DNA of 64,000 nucleotides from Cystobasidiopsis lactophilus (lineage: Eukaryota > Basidiomycota > Agaricostilbomycetes > Agaricostilbales > Chionosphaeraceae), in NCBI GenBank assembly GCA_001599975.1, contig BCIO01000004.1, positions 1,895,328 to 1,959,327 of the forward strand, in the 5' to 3' direction. The position numbers were made by a program, and so were the translations under genes. Shown piece by piece: positions 38,637-50,809 of the stretch. The notes under the pieces were generated by a model, which did no database searches, had not been told where the DNA came from, and saw only the letters and a list, made by a program, of their open reading frames with translations. Position 1 is the first letter of the stretch. Each line of letters opens with the position of its first letter.

Positions 38637-41600
38637 TCAGGAGCGTTTTTTTTTCGGCGACAGAGACAAGCAGGCAACGCACCAGATCTCTTCAGCGTAC
38701 TCTTTGACGCAGCGGTCCGAGGAGAACTTGCCCATCCTGGCGGTGGTCAGGATGCACTTCTTGATCCAATTTCGCTTGTCGACTGTAAAATATCCTAAGG
38801 ACAAGAACTTTGCATTCTTGAGAGCCAACTAACCAAAGCACTGGTCAATAAGACGCTGAGCGGCCAAGTACGATCTGGTTATCAGACACATGGTCAGTTT
38901 GGGAAGTCGAAGAGGAGGAAGAGCGAGCGAATGCGTACTGGAAGTCATCCGAAACGAGGTAGTAGTCCTTTCCGTTGACGATGCTGTCAAGAAGAGGCTG
39001 GAACAGCGCCGGGTCGCCGAAAGTTCCCTTCTTGATCTCGTCAAACACCTCCTGCAGCTCAGGCACAATAGGCTGAGGGCGGTAGATGTGGTTGTGGCGA
39101 ATTTCCGGAACGTCCGGGGTGAGGTTGCCACTGCACAAGCGGACTGAGCATATCGCTAGGTTTGGGCAGAAGCGAGCGGCTCACAAGAAGAACACCTGGT
39201 CCTCGCCGACCTCCTCAGCAATCTCGACGTTGGCGCCGTCGACTGTGCCGAGCAAGAGGCCGCCATTCAAAGTGAACTTCATGTTACTGGTGCCCGAGGC
39301 TTCGGTGCCTGCAGTCGAGATGTGCTCCGAAATGTCGCTCGCAGGCGTGATGATTTCGGCGAGCCTGCGTTCATGCACGTGTACCGCTCAGAAAGAAAGA
39401 AAGAGCGAGAAGAGGGCACTGACGAGACGCTGTAGTCGGGCAAGAAGACGACCTGGAACAGGCTCTTGTCGATGTCGGCATCGGCGTCAATGACCTTGCC
39501 AACAGAGTTGATGAGCTGGATAATCTTCTTGGCGATGTAATAGCCTGCGTCAATTGGAGGTCACATCGGCCCAAGGTCGGCTGGGCAGGGTAGGTATCTA
39601 CCGGGGGCAGCCTTGCCGGCGAAGACTGCGGCAACATCTCAGCCGTGTCCAGCAAAATAGAAGGGGGATAAGCAATTACTCGAAACGCGAGGCACAACCT
39701 TCTTGCGATCAGCAGGAGAGAGCTTCTTGAGCTGAAGATACCTTGATATGCATTGAAAAATATTCATCGCTAAGGAGGCGCCTTAGTTAGCATTAGCCTT
39801 GTCCAAAGAGTGCTAAGACGATTACTTTGTCTCTTGTATTCGTGAATCCTTTTGACTGCGGGGATCTCAGCATACAGAGAACCGACAGCCGTGCAAGACG
39901 AACCTTGAATGTCAAACAGAGCATCTCTATTGATCTTCCTGCCCTGCGAGCTCTCGATATAGAGCGCCAAACGTTCTTTATTTGCCAGCTTGCAGTCGTA
40001 GAAGGCCCGTTGGAACTTGGGATCTTCGGCATACTGCTCCAGCCTGGTCAACAGAGTGGATTGGGTGAGCCAATCATCTGATCCCAGCGTTTTGGTGATG
40101 AGGGCGGCCAAGCTAGGGTTGGCCTGTAAAAGCCAGCGGCGGAAGGTGATGCCGTTGGTAACGTTCGTGAAGCGATCCTGGCCGAAGTAGTCCACAAAAT
40201 CGTGGAACATCTCCTTCACGAGGCCGCTGTGCAGCTCAGCCACGCCATTGACTTTGTGCGTTCCGACGACTGCCAAATACTAGAGCAAGTTGAGACCTCA
40301 GGCCTAGAGGTTTCGAGCGCGAGCCAGACTCACGGCCATTCGGACCTGCTGGGGGTATCCCTCTGCGCGCAGGTGTCTTCAGACGTGGAACTCTCACATG
40401 CTGAGAATTCGGCCTACCCTCGATGATGGACATGCGCGCAAGCTTGTCACGATCCTACGGAAGCCGGCAGAACGTCAGATGTGCTGTGGCCGCAAGTTTC
40501 GACAGCGCTCACGTTGGGAAACATTTTCTCGACAGCTTGGAGATGGAACAAGTTGATGTCGAAGATGATTTGCATGATGCGAGGAAGCAAATGCTGAATC
40601 AAGGGCACAGCCCATTTCTCCAACGCCTGTGCGAAGAGTCAGGTTGATCGGTATATATGAGCAGGCTCGCCAACTCGCCAACGCACCTCGGGGAGCACAG
40701 TGTGGTTGGTGTAGCCATGCGTCTTGGTAACGATCGTCCAAGCCTCGTCCCAAGGCACGTTCTCTTCGTCGATCAAGATTCTCATGAGTTCGACGATCGA
40801 CAAGGTGGGGTGCGTGTCATTCAGTTGGATGGCATTGTAGTCAGGGAACTCGGACCAGGGCTTCTTGAGTTTGGCAAAGCGGCGACAGATGTCGTTCAAG
40901 CTCGCAGCGCACCAAAAGTATTGCTGCTTGAGGCGGAGCTCTTTGCCCTCTTGCGTATTGTCGTTCTACAGAGGTCATTAGCCTGACACGAGCACAGACT
41001 TGACCAAGACGTACGGGATACACTGCAATGAAAAAGGACCGGCTCAGCGCCATGCGTAAGCACTACCCAGATTTAACTCACAAACACGGGTGATGAGCTC
41101 GGCCTCGTTGGCTTCGGAGACAGCCCTGTTGTAGTCGCCCGCGTTGAAGGACGACAAGTCGAAAGCACGGCGAGGTCGCGCACTCCAGAAGCGAATGTTG
41201 TTCGTGTTCTCGGTTTTGTAACCAGGGATGGGCATCTGTGTCATCAACAACTCAGCGCTACTGCTGTGTGCATGAAGAAGCTCTTTTGCGCGAACATCAT
41301 GAGGGACTGCGAGGATGATCTGGCCGCCCTCCCATTTTCCTTTGCCGTTGCCGTCGACGAATCGCTCGGCGTTGCCGAAGAAGCGGACCTCGACGGCCGC
41401 GTCCAGGCGCTGGACCTCCCATGGATTGGCATTGGCAAGCCAAGGGTCGGGAATCTCGACCTGCTCTCCGGTCTTTTTGTCGATGCCTTGCTGGAAGATA
41501 CCATATTGGTACATCAGACCATAGCCCCAAGCGGGTATGTTGGTGCTGGACCTGCACACGAGCGTAAGACACACTGAGCGGCATCTTGGAGGGCGAATCG

Positions 41601-42427
41601 AGACCCACAAGGAGTCCATGTAGCAAGCGGCCAAGCGGCCCAAACCGCCGTTGCCCAGACCGGCATCGCGCTCAGAGTCAAGCAGGTCCTCCATCTGGAA
41701 GCCAAGCTCTTTGACGGCTTGCTCAAACTCGGGTTTCGCAGCCAAGTTCAAGAGGGCATTGTCCAAACTGGCGCTAGCTCTCAGCAAGTCCAACGAGCGC
41801 AGTGAACGCGCTGAACTCACGCCTTGCCTTGCAGAAACTCCAAAGACAGGTAGTAGACTCGCTTGGGGGCAGTCTGGGTGTGGTAGGTCTGCAGGCCCGA
41901 CAGTACATAAGAATGCGGTGAGGACAAAGGGGCTGCAAAGTCGGGAAGCTGACTTGGGTAGCGTTCCACTTCTTGAGCAGATGGTCCCTGGTAGCCAAAG
42001 CCACAGCCTGGTACATGGATAGAGCGTCGACGTTGTAAGGCGCACGAGCCAAGCTGGAGTAGACGTGAGCAACAATCGAAGTGCTGATCTCGTCCTTGGA
42101 GAGCTTCTCAGCCTCGATCAGCTTCTTCTGGGCCGCCTTCCAGCTGTGATAGCGTCCATCACAGGTATCAGCGCGTCGCCGATCATGTGCTGAGAGCATT
42201 CAAACAACTCACGCATCCGGAGATGAGCCGGGCGGGAAGACCTGGCTCAAGGACACTCCGCTGTGGTACCAGCCGGGCCTCAGCACGGCTAAGAGAACGC
42301 AAGAATTGAGCCGGTCCAGCGCACCTTTCGGGAATGAAGCCTGATCACACCAAACGGATCAACCACAGCCCAACGTAACTGCCCTCTCAGCGGGGGCCAA
42401 CGCACCTGTCGCCGAGCGCTTGTGCAT
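38637..42427 (-). CDS. GPH1: Glycogen phosphorylase
   Basis: Releases glucose-1-phosphate from glycogen in the cytosol. The start at 42427 gives MHKRSATG, spliced to ALDRLNS and [13 protein letters not shown]. Then: [168 protein letters not shown], and the pyridoxal-phosphate lysine in [20 protein letters not shown]. The end reads [18 protein letters not shown]. Full length for the family. Roughly 15 introns make it the most intron-rich gene here. A 496-bp gap lies upstream. Confidence 0.95.
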
Positions 42428-42923
42428 TCTGGCGGTACAAAGCATGTGTGAGTATTGGCCAAGTCGGCCATATGCGAACACAAGGGGGCGCACCTCGGAC
42501 GCATCTGAACCTGCCTATTTACGGAGAAGGTTCAGGACAAGCACAAGGCCGAACGCCAGCGGATTGTGCTTACGGATTGGGCTCTATGGCGGACGCAGAG
42601 TCGCCAGCTGACAGGCCACGCGGTCAGTGGCCATCGCCAGCTCCAGCTGGAGGCTCAGACGGCTCACAATGGGCGTGCGATGTCATCGTGGGCCGGCGAG
42701 CGTCGAGCGAAGGCTGGTATCTAGGACGGGCTTCGCGTTCTGCTTGATAGAGAGCGCTTTGGGTGCTTAGCAGACGCCAACGACCTGGAGAGAGCGGAGC
42801 AAGCTGCCAAGTGCCTTCCCCCGGATTCCTTGGGGGGGTGCTGCGAACCGATGGTGCCCTTTACAATGTGAAACTTAACACCGCGATGTCCATCGTAGTC
42901 GCACTGTCCTTTTACAAGACCCT
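42428..42923. other. Non-coding gap (496 bp) upstream of glycogen phosphorylase
   Basis: Between the 3' end of the lactone oxidase and the start of GPH1, both on minus. Presumed GPH1 promoter plus the lactone oxidase 3' UTR. No recognisable element. Confidence 0.4.
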
Positions 42924-44662
42924 TCAAGACAAGAACCTGCTCGGTTCGCTGTCCACGCCGAACAGGTGCCGCGAGATGTATGGGTTGACGAACAACTTGT
43001 CGGGGTCCACCTTGGCCCGCAGCGATAGGAAATCGCCGAAGCGCGGGTACATGTTGTGGATGGATGCGGGCTGCAAGTGATGTGCCTTGGCCCAGTGGGG
43101 GCGCCCGCCATTTTGAACGAGGATGCTCTCGAAGGTGGCGAAGAAGTCTCGCCAAGGGACCTTAAAACCGAAGGGTCTGCGCGATAAGCCATCACTAAGT
43201 AAGCGCGAGCGTGGCAAAGTGCAGCAAAGTGCTCACTTGTACTGCACGACGCCAATGTAAACAACCCGCTGCCCATACGCTGGGCTCAGCCAGATGTCGT
43301 CCTTGTCCACGGGACGAATCTCGATGGGAAAGTGATGTCGTAACCCATGCGAGTCGGCCTTCTCCCCCTCCAGCCACGTCTCTAGATCCCGTAGCGTTGA
43401 GCCCAGCCGGTCCACCGGCACAGCGCCTTCGAATGTGTACTGGCGCGGACCACAGTCGTATGTGAACAGGTTTTCGTACTTGTCAATGACAACTTTGGAG
43501 GTCGTAGAGCGGGCCCATTTGGAAGGTGCGAGAGCGGAGGAGAAGGAGCTCCGCGATTGAGGGAGCCAGGCGGGAATGCAAGGATGAGGCCGGGAGGAAA
43601 ATAACAGGCGCCACATGATTCGAGCATGCCAAAACACGTAGTTTGGAATTAGCTTAGAGAGGAAGAGGCCGGCTTGGTGACCTTGAACGCCGATGGCCCA
43701 GTTGTGGACCCATCGTTCGTAGAAAGTGGGTTTGCCGCTTGGCGGTGCTAGCGTTCGATTAAGTTGAGAAACCTTGACGCGGCCCACTTGAGGCACCCAG
43801 AAGGCGCGCACATGTTCGGCCTCGCCGAGAAGGCCTGTGGAGCCGTCAGGTGAAGCTTCCAGGTCGAGCGCCTCGATGAAGTCGTCCAACGCCATAGTGA
43901 ACAGCTCTTCTTTAAGGGAATAGTCGGGCTCCAGCTGGATGGTGACCCGCACAATTACGCCCAGGCAGCCGAGACCGCACAGTGCGGCTTTGAACAGATC
44001 TGTATTTTCCGAGTCGGAACAGGTGGTGACGGTTGTGTCCGCAAGAACAATCGTGAGCTCTTTAATGAAGCTGGACAGGCAGCCGAACGACAAGCCAGCG
44101 CCGTGGGTGGCCGTGGAGATGGCGCCAGCCACAGATTGCTCTGAGATCGAACCCAGGATCGGTAATGCCAGCCCATGTTCTCTAGCCGTAGTAACCACAT
44201 CGCCTGGTGTTTCCAAATGCTTAGGTCGGATGACTGGCCGGGTGATTAATCGCAGAGCGGAGCCCAGGACTCACTGAGAAACATTCCCGCCTGCACAGAG
44301 ATGGTCATCGATGGCCTATCGACCTGTGCCACAGACCGATTTGTTAGCACACAGAGTCAATGGTGAACCAAGCAGGTACCCACAGAGATCACAGAGGAAA
44401 GATTTTCAATCGAGACCATCAAGCCCCGGGTGCAGGGCAAGTCGGATGGCGAGTGGCCAATGCCAACAGCCCGCAGTTCGATCTTCGAGCGTCGGGCATA
44501 TTCTACGAGTAGGCGCACTTGAAATTCTGTGCGAGGCGCATAGGTGGCTTTTGGCTTGACTTGGACCGAGTGCGCCCAGTTCCGGAAGGGTTTGTTCGAC
44601 GAAGTCTTGAAGGAAGCCACCTCTTTGGCGAGGTAGGCATCACTCAGATGCAGCAGGGCCAT
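42924..44662 (-). CDS. ALO1: D-arabinono-1,4-lactone oxidase
   Basis: Last enzyme of D-erythroascorbate synthesis, a mitochondrial outer-membrane flavoprotein in yeast. Start 44662 (MALLHLSDAYLAKEV) leads to FRNWAHSVQVKPKATYAPRT, then GIGHSPSDLPCTRGLMVSI, the VAO-type FAD motif whose His normally carries flavin. Next exon: GSISEQSVAGAISTATHGAG, then KVSQLNRTLAPP, YERWVHNWAIGVQGHQ, a hydrophobic anchor-like segment near 43610, IEIRPVDKDDIWLSPAYG, and at the end GGRPHWAKAHH, HNMYPRFGDFLSLRAKVDPD and LFVNPYISRHLFG with the HWAK motif of the family. Four introns or so. The start is 76 bp from the divergent eIF2B gamma start. Confidence 0.93.
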
Positions 44663-44738
44663 GCGGACGATCTGCCTCGGGGCGGACGAGTTGTCCTTGA
44701 CGGTTGACGACGACCAAGAGAGAAGATCAATAAAGTCG

Positions 44739-46643
44739 ATGCTCTTTGAAAACGGCAGCGGTGCCGCTCCGACGGCCGTGAACCAGCAGCGAGAGTTCCA
44801 AGCTGTCATCCTTGCAGGCTATGGCTATGATTTAGCGCCGGTGGCTTCGACCAACCTGCCGAAAGCCCTGCTGCCTATTGGCAACCGACCTATCATCGAA
44901 GGCTCCCTACGGTTGCTAGACGACGCTCAGATCAACGGTTCGCGTCTTGTGTGCCCTCAAGCGAGCGAGCTAACGTTGAACGGGGGACAGACGTGCTGCT
45001 GCTGGCTCCCAAAGCGCACGAGAACGAGCTGTCGGCCTATTTGCGCACTCGGAGGGCCAACAGCACGCCGTCTGACCTCAAGATCGACCTCCACACTTAC
45101 GACGATGAATCAAATGATATCGAAGGGACAGCGCAGGTGCTCAGGTGGGCCAACGCCCGCAAGCTCATCAAGGTGCGTTAACGCTTTCTCTCCCAATGAC
45201 TCGAACCCGCTGTGCTTCAAAGCTAATTGATCTACGAGCAGAATGACTTTGTAGTCATGCCGTGCGACTTGTGCTTCGTCCCCTCGATACCAGACAGCAA
45301 GAATTTGCTCCAAAACTTGCTTGACGTGCATCGAGTGCAAGACGACCTGCTCACCTGCCTCTTTTACGAACGCTCGGCGTCCGAGAACGCCACCAAAGAC
45401 TTAGATCAAGTACTTTGCGTTGTGGATACGTCAAGCGAATGTTGTTTGTTGGACATGAAGGATCTGGCCGATTTCAGCGAGGACGAGGTGGAAGTGCGGG
45501 CTTCCTTGTTCAAGAAGTCTGTCCTTCCATCCTTTGGATCTTATTGGTGCTGTGCTCATGCTCCTGGTCACTACAGGTACTCGCAGGCCTTGCTAACGAC
45601 TTCGCTGCTGCCTGCGCATGTCTACGTCTGCTCTCGGCGTGTGCTTCGGATCCTCGAGGCCATCCCGACATTCCAGTCCTTCAAGGACGACTTTGTGCCG
45701 TTTCTCTGCAAGTTGCAGTGGCAAGGTGGTCTGCTAGCCAAATACACTGACGGTCCGTCCAACTTGCTTCCCCTTGCCCCTCCGCTTCATAAGTTTAGTC
45801 CTATGGATTGCGCGAACAGACCAAGAGTCGCAAGCCACCACCCATTCACAAGCACTAGCGCTCGCGTCGTCGTCCACCACTGAACCGTCAGCCGCGTTGC
45901 CGTCCGCTTCAGGCTCACTCTACTCGACAGGTCGACCCTCGCTCAAAACGCTTTTGACTTCGGCCTCGACCAAAGACTTCCATTCGCTAGAGGGCGTCTA
46001 CCCGAAGCACGCCGGTGAGCTCCTCAAGGATGTCAAATGTGGAATGAGGGTCTGGAGGAAGCAAGACGGGTTTGCCGCGCGAGTGAACTCGATTGAAGCT
46101 TTCCAAGAAGCCCACCGCATCGTAAGTACCTTCTAAGAGCTCTGTGCTGACCTTTTCGCTCATGAGGCATGGCCTAGACCTTGCCTTTGATTGCATCCGC
46201 GGCCAAGACACATCCTTCGGGGGCTCAAGGATCGAAACAAATCGGTCCGGACTCTGTCGTCGGTGCCAATCTCGTCGTTGGCGAGAAAACCACGGTCAAG
46301 AAGTCCAGCATAGGGAAGAATGTCAACATCGGCAAAGACTGCAAGATTTCAGGTTGCATCTTGATGGATGGCGTGGTCTTAGCTGACGGGTACGTTGCTT
46401 TCATTGTGCCCAAAAGCGATGAGTGTTCAGGTGAAAAGCAGAGTCAAACTCGAATCGTGCATTGTGTGCCCATACGCCAGGATTGGCGAAAACAGCAATT
46501 TGACCAAGTGCGAGGTGGCGTTCAAGTGTGAACTGGGACCGAACAGTGAGCCCATGTCTTCTTCGTCGGAGCTGGCTCAAACGGCTCATCCCATGGCAGC
46601 CACTGCGAAAAACGAAAAGCTGTCCGATTTCGCCGAATCATAG
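44739..46643 (+). CDS. GCD1: Translation initiation factor eIF2B subunit gamma
   Basis: Part of the guanine-nucleotide exchange factor for eIF2. ATG 44739, then FQAVILAGYGYDLAPVASTN and LPKALLPIGNRPIIEGSLRL, the nucleotidyltransferase-like N-terminal domain. Later exons: DVLLLAPKAHENELSAYLRT, EGTAQVLRWANARKLIK, FVVMPCDLCFVPSIP, LLPAHVYVCSRRVLRILE and FQSFKDDFVPFLCKLQW. The C-terminal left-handed beta-helix shows hexad repeats: IGPDSVVGANLVVGEKTTVK, SSIGKNVNIGKDCKISGCIL, VKLESCIVCPYARIGENSNL. Ends at 46643 after a charged tail. About seven introns; the linker near 45800-46000 is Ser-rich. Divergent from ALO1. Confidence 0.92.
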
Positions 46644-47037
46644 CACTCAACGGGGTCCAAAGTGGCATCAACCGACTGCTTCCCTGCTTAGGCATCCGGT
46701 GCTTTGGCCGTCCATCGCACTGATGTGACCTGCACTGATGAAAGGGCGATTTTCGGTTCACTTCACGACTCCAGTTCGCCCTTCAGGGAACGCTGTCAAG
46801 CCGATCTGGGGGAAACCTCGTCCAGCGTCCCCCCGCCGATTTGGTGGAAACCTCGTCCAGCGTTCCCCTTCCACCTTTTTCATCGTCTTCACTAGAGAAG
46901 CCGGACCTATGCCAGCAAGGCAGCAGGAGAGGCGGGGGATGAAGTCCGCGGGCTTCGGCTTTCGGACGAAGAAATTTTGCAAACAGGTTGCCCAGCTTGC
47001 AACCTGCGACCCTGCGACGACCTTGGTTGATTGCAAC
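46644..47037. other. Gap (394 bp) before UTP21, with a 35-bp tandem duplication
   Basis: Same-strand gap holding two near-identical 35-bp units (46801-46835 and 46836-46870). The UTP21 frame is open upstream of its chosen ATG, with extra in-frame ATGs (for example near 46910), so a longer N-terminus cannot be excluded. Confidence 0.5.
46801..46870. repeat. 35-bp tandem duplication
   Basis: Two adjacent copies sharing GGAAACCTCGTCCAGCGT, with a few differences between copies (CTGGG/TTGGT, CGTCCC/CGTTCC). Located upstream of UTP21. Confidence 0.85.
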
Positions 47038-50000
47038 ATGCCTGAGCCAGCCAAGAAGCGTCTAAAAGTTGAGCCGAGCAGCTCGCAATCGCTCTTTGCG
47101 CCGTTCAGAGCACTCGGCTGCTTCTCCAAGGATGTCCCGTTCGCATTCCAGCTGCGCTCGTCAAAGGGGGGCAAGCCCAGCCTGGCGATCGTGACAGCCG
47201 CCTCCAGGTCGAGTTGGGCACTTTGGACAGAAGACGCGATGGTGCTCAAGATGGTCTCAGGGGAGATTGCGGATGAGCCAGTTACCTGCCTACAGCTCGC
47301 AGCGAACCTGGTCTACGCCAGCGCTGGTCATGCGGTTCATGTGTTTGAGCGCGGGCAAGTGAAAGGTGTGATGGAGGCGCCACAGGGGACCAGGATCAAG
47401 CAGTTCGTGCTGCTAGGGAGCCAGGTTGTAGGTCTGAGCGAGGACGGGTCAGAAGCGTTCATTTGGTCCGCAGACACGATGGGTTCGTCCGAATGTTCAC
47501 TATTCTTGCAACTTGACTCTGTCTAAGCAATGAGGGCAGAGTTGTACTCGACGATGGTCTTTCCAGCAGGCTTCGTTGCCACCTGCCTAGCCCATCCGGC
47601 GACCTACATCAACAAGCTTATAGTGGCTGCCGAAAATGGCTCGCTGGCCATCTACAATGTGCAAACATGGTGCGCAATAGGCCCTCCAGTCAAACTTGCA
47701 CGCAGCTCATTGATGCGGAGCAGCACTCTCGTCCACACGTTTCTTGCGAACAGCATCTGCCCCACTACTCAGGCTCCAGGTGCGATTCGATGCCTGGAGC
47801 AATCACCGGAGGTGGACATCATGGCCATCGCGTTCTCGTCTGGCGTGGTCGCCCTCTTCGATTTTCGGGCTGGTCAACACCTCATGACCCTCAAACTCCC
47901 CGCGCCTCTGCCCGGCCAAGCGCCGCCTTGTCCGACTTCCATTTCTTTCAGGACGGATAATGTGCAACACCTTGTGGCTGTTTCCACGACCAAAGGAAGT
48001 ATAAATGTGTTCGACTTGGACCCGGGCCCCGAAAACCCACAGCCGCCTGGCCAGCTGGTTCATACCATTGCGGCCCATTCCAGTTCTGTGTCGCGCATTG
48101 CCTTTGTTCCCAATCAGGCTCTGCTCCTCTCGAATTCTGGCGACAATTCCGTGAAGCAGTGGTTCTTTGATCAAAGCACTGGGCCACGCTTGCTGCGGCA
48201 CCGCGCGGGACACCAGCACGACATCAGCTCGATACAATATTTCGGCACCGACGGGAAAGCCATTCTTTCCTCTTCCGCGGATGCTTTCCGACTCACCAAC
48301 GTCGTTCGGGATTCGCGGTCCTTTGACCTGGCGTCAGGATCTGGCGTGGCTACCCTGGCATGGAATTCCACCAAATCCAGAGACTGGGATGATGCCCTGG
48401 CCGTCATCCAAGGGGAGAAAGTGGCCAAGACATTTAGCGTAGAGAACAAGCGCGTTGGCCGCCACATTTTTGCTTTGGACGAGTCCGACAAGAACACCAA
48501 GAGATCACGAATAGAATCCATGGGGGCCCAGGTACGTCGCTCTCTTGAGCATGGCGCCGCCATCGCCTGACACTTTCGAGGAAGGCCGTCCAAATTTCGG
48601 CTTGTGGCAATTTTGCCTTTGTAGGCGGTGCTATGGGCCAAGCGATTGGCATGTGGAACATGCAGTCTGGACAGCGCCGGCGAACGTTCAAGGTACCTGG
48701 CAACGAGACGGTGACCAGTATTGCCACCGATGCCCTCAACAAACAACTTATCGCTGGCACTCTCAGCGGCGGCTTGCACGTCAGCTTGACTTCCTCTCCG
48801 TTTTATGCCCGTGCCTGTTGATCCGTTTGCGCAGTTCTTCGACTTTCACACTTCCACCCTTGTGGAGACTATCTTGCTGCCTCCGATTCGCAAACTCCTA
48901 TTGAACAGGACCAACAACCTTTTGTCCTGTGTCTCTGATGATCTTGCTGTGCGAGTACTGGACATCGAAACCCGAAAGGTTGTCCGCATCTTGTCTGGCT
49001 TCCAGGGTCAGGTGCTCGACATCGTCAGTCTTTCCCTGAATGCAGCTCTGGCCTCCGCTGACATCTAAGGCGGGAGATGTAGGATGTATCTCGCGACGGC
49101 CGGTGGCTATTCGCCTCCTCTGCTGACTCAGTCATACGCACTTTCGACTTGCCTACTGGCCGTATCGTGGACGCTTTCCGGCTGCCGACAACAGCCACCA
49201 GCCTGTCCTTCTCGCCCTCGGGTGACTTCCTTGCAACGTGTCAAATGGGCTCAAACGCCATCTTTCTGTGGTAAGGAGCGAAGTGCCGATGTCGATTTCT
49301 ATGCGATCCTAAACAGAGTCTTCGCAGGACGAATCGTGCACAATTCGCCCACGTCTCTCTGCGCTCGTTCGACGTGGACGATGCGGTGGCCGATCTGGCG
49401 CTCCCAAATGTCCAGCCAGATGAAGAGCACAACCGTCAGTCCCCCCAACAACGAAAAACTCTTCGCGTGCCTGCTGATGGACGTGAGAGCCCGCAGATGT
49501 CGCCGAGCTGGAAGAAACGGAAGCTTTCGACTCGACTCTGCCATCCAAGCAGGCGCAACTTGGCGAAGGTCTTTTGTCGCTCTCGCTGGCGCCACCCTCC
49601 AAATGGCAAACCTTGCTGAATTTGGATGCCATTCAAGTAAGGTGGATCCTCAGTGTTTCCTCCACCAAATGCTGACCGGAGATACAGAGTCGCAACAAGC
49701 CAAGTGAACCTGTGAAAGCTCCTGAACGCGCTCCTTTCTTCTTGCCGACCTTGCCAGCCGCTGAATCAACATTCGACGCCGCTCGGCCTCTCGCTGACTC
49801 CAGCAACCTGAAACAGACCAAAAGCAGGAAGAGTGCCTTCCAGGCGCCCCAGGTCGAAAGCGAACTCTTGCAGGCACTGTCCAAAGGGGCGACCAATCGT
49901 AAGACTTGTGCTCATCTTTGGCCCCCCAAGACGTTCTAAGCTCACTATGAAAACAGATGACCAGTCTTTTAGCCTGCTTCTTGGACTGCCGCCGGCGTCT

Positions 50001-50285
50001 CTCGATCTCGAGCTGCGATCAATTCCGGAAACGCATTTGGCTTTGTTCGTGGACGTGGCGGCTGAACGTCTTCGTAGCGCCAAAGACTTTGAGGCGGTCC
50101 AATCCGTGATCTCCGTCTTTCTGGCAGCGCATCGCGAAGCCATCGTGGCATCGAGCGATGCACAACTTCAAGCCAGTCTCAAGCGCTTGCTGCAGGCGCA
50201 AGAGATGGAGGCCACACGTTTGAATTCGTTGGTGGGATTCTGCTTGGGCACCCTCTCCTTCGTGAGGGGCTTGTCGGCCATATAG
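47038..50285 (+). CDS. UTP21: Small-subunit processome WD-repeat protein Utp21
   Basis: U3 snoRNP (SSU processome, UtpB) component for 18S rRNA maturation in the nucleolus. ATG 47038 gives MPEPAKKRLKVEPSSSQ with a nuclear-localisation-like patch. Then FAPFRALGCFSKDVPFAFQ, typical of Utp21/WDR36. Two WD propellers follow, with DIMAIAFSSGVVALFDFRAG, HSSSVSRIAFVPNQALLLSN, NSVKQWFFDQ and ISNCGNFAFVGGAMGQAIGM spliced across 48532-48593, later LATAGGYSP and IRTFDLPTGRIVDAFRL. The C-terminal Utp21 domain includes SFSLLLGLPPASLDLELRSI, DVAAERLRSAKDFEAVQSVI and LVGFCLGTLSFVRG, ending at 50285. About eight introns. Confidence 0.93.
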
Positions 50286-50809
50286 CTCGAGCTGTGTTGC
50301 GCGTGCACGATGGCTTGAAGTGGCTTGCTGCCACTATGTACTGTTTTAAGCCACTGCCTGTCTCCCTAGTCGGTGAGCATAGTTTCTTAGCTAGCTGGTA
50401 CCTGTTCCCAGCTTAACGGAGCTAGGCGGCGTCCACGCCGGCCTGCAGGCGATAAGACGTGTACAAACATGCGGCGCCTTTGTGCGCTCCTCCTCTCGAT
50501 CGGCCGGTTTGGCGATTCGACACACACACAGAAGTCCCTCGTCCCTCGCCTTCGGTCAAGATCATGTTGCCTGGCGCTCACTCGTTCCGCCCTGAGTCGT
50601 GCCTCCCCCGGCGGAATTTAGGTGGCGCTCGCTCGTTCCGCCCTGAGTCGTGCCTCACCCTGCGGAAATTTTGCAATCGCGCTGCAGTAAAGGTGGGTCT
50701 AGTCTGAGACTGGACAGTAACAGCCAGAGGGCCATGCCTGGTTGATCTGGCATCGATTCGAACGCTCTTGCGCCGGCTGCAGCGATTGGGATCTTGACCA
50801 TCCGCAAAG
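50286..50809. other. Non-coding gap (524 bp)
   Basis: Between UTP21 and the next plus-strand gene. Contains the 51-bp tandem duplication listed separately and a short CA run near 50520; otherwise nothing recognised. Confidence 0.5.
50573..50674. repeat. 51-bp tandem duplication in upstream region
   Basis: Two adjacent units (50573-50623 and 50624-50674), each with CTCGTTCCGCCCTGAGTCGT followed by GCCTC and a GCGGAA tail. They differ at a handful of bases. They sit about 140-240 bp upstream of the ATG at 50810. Confidence 0.85.
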
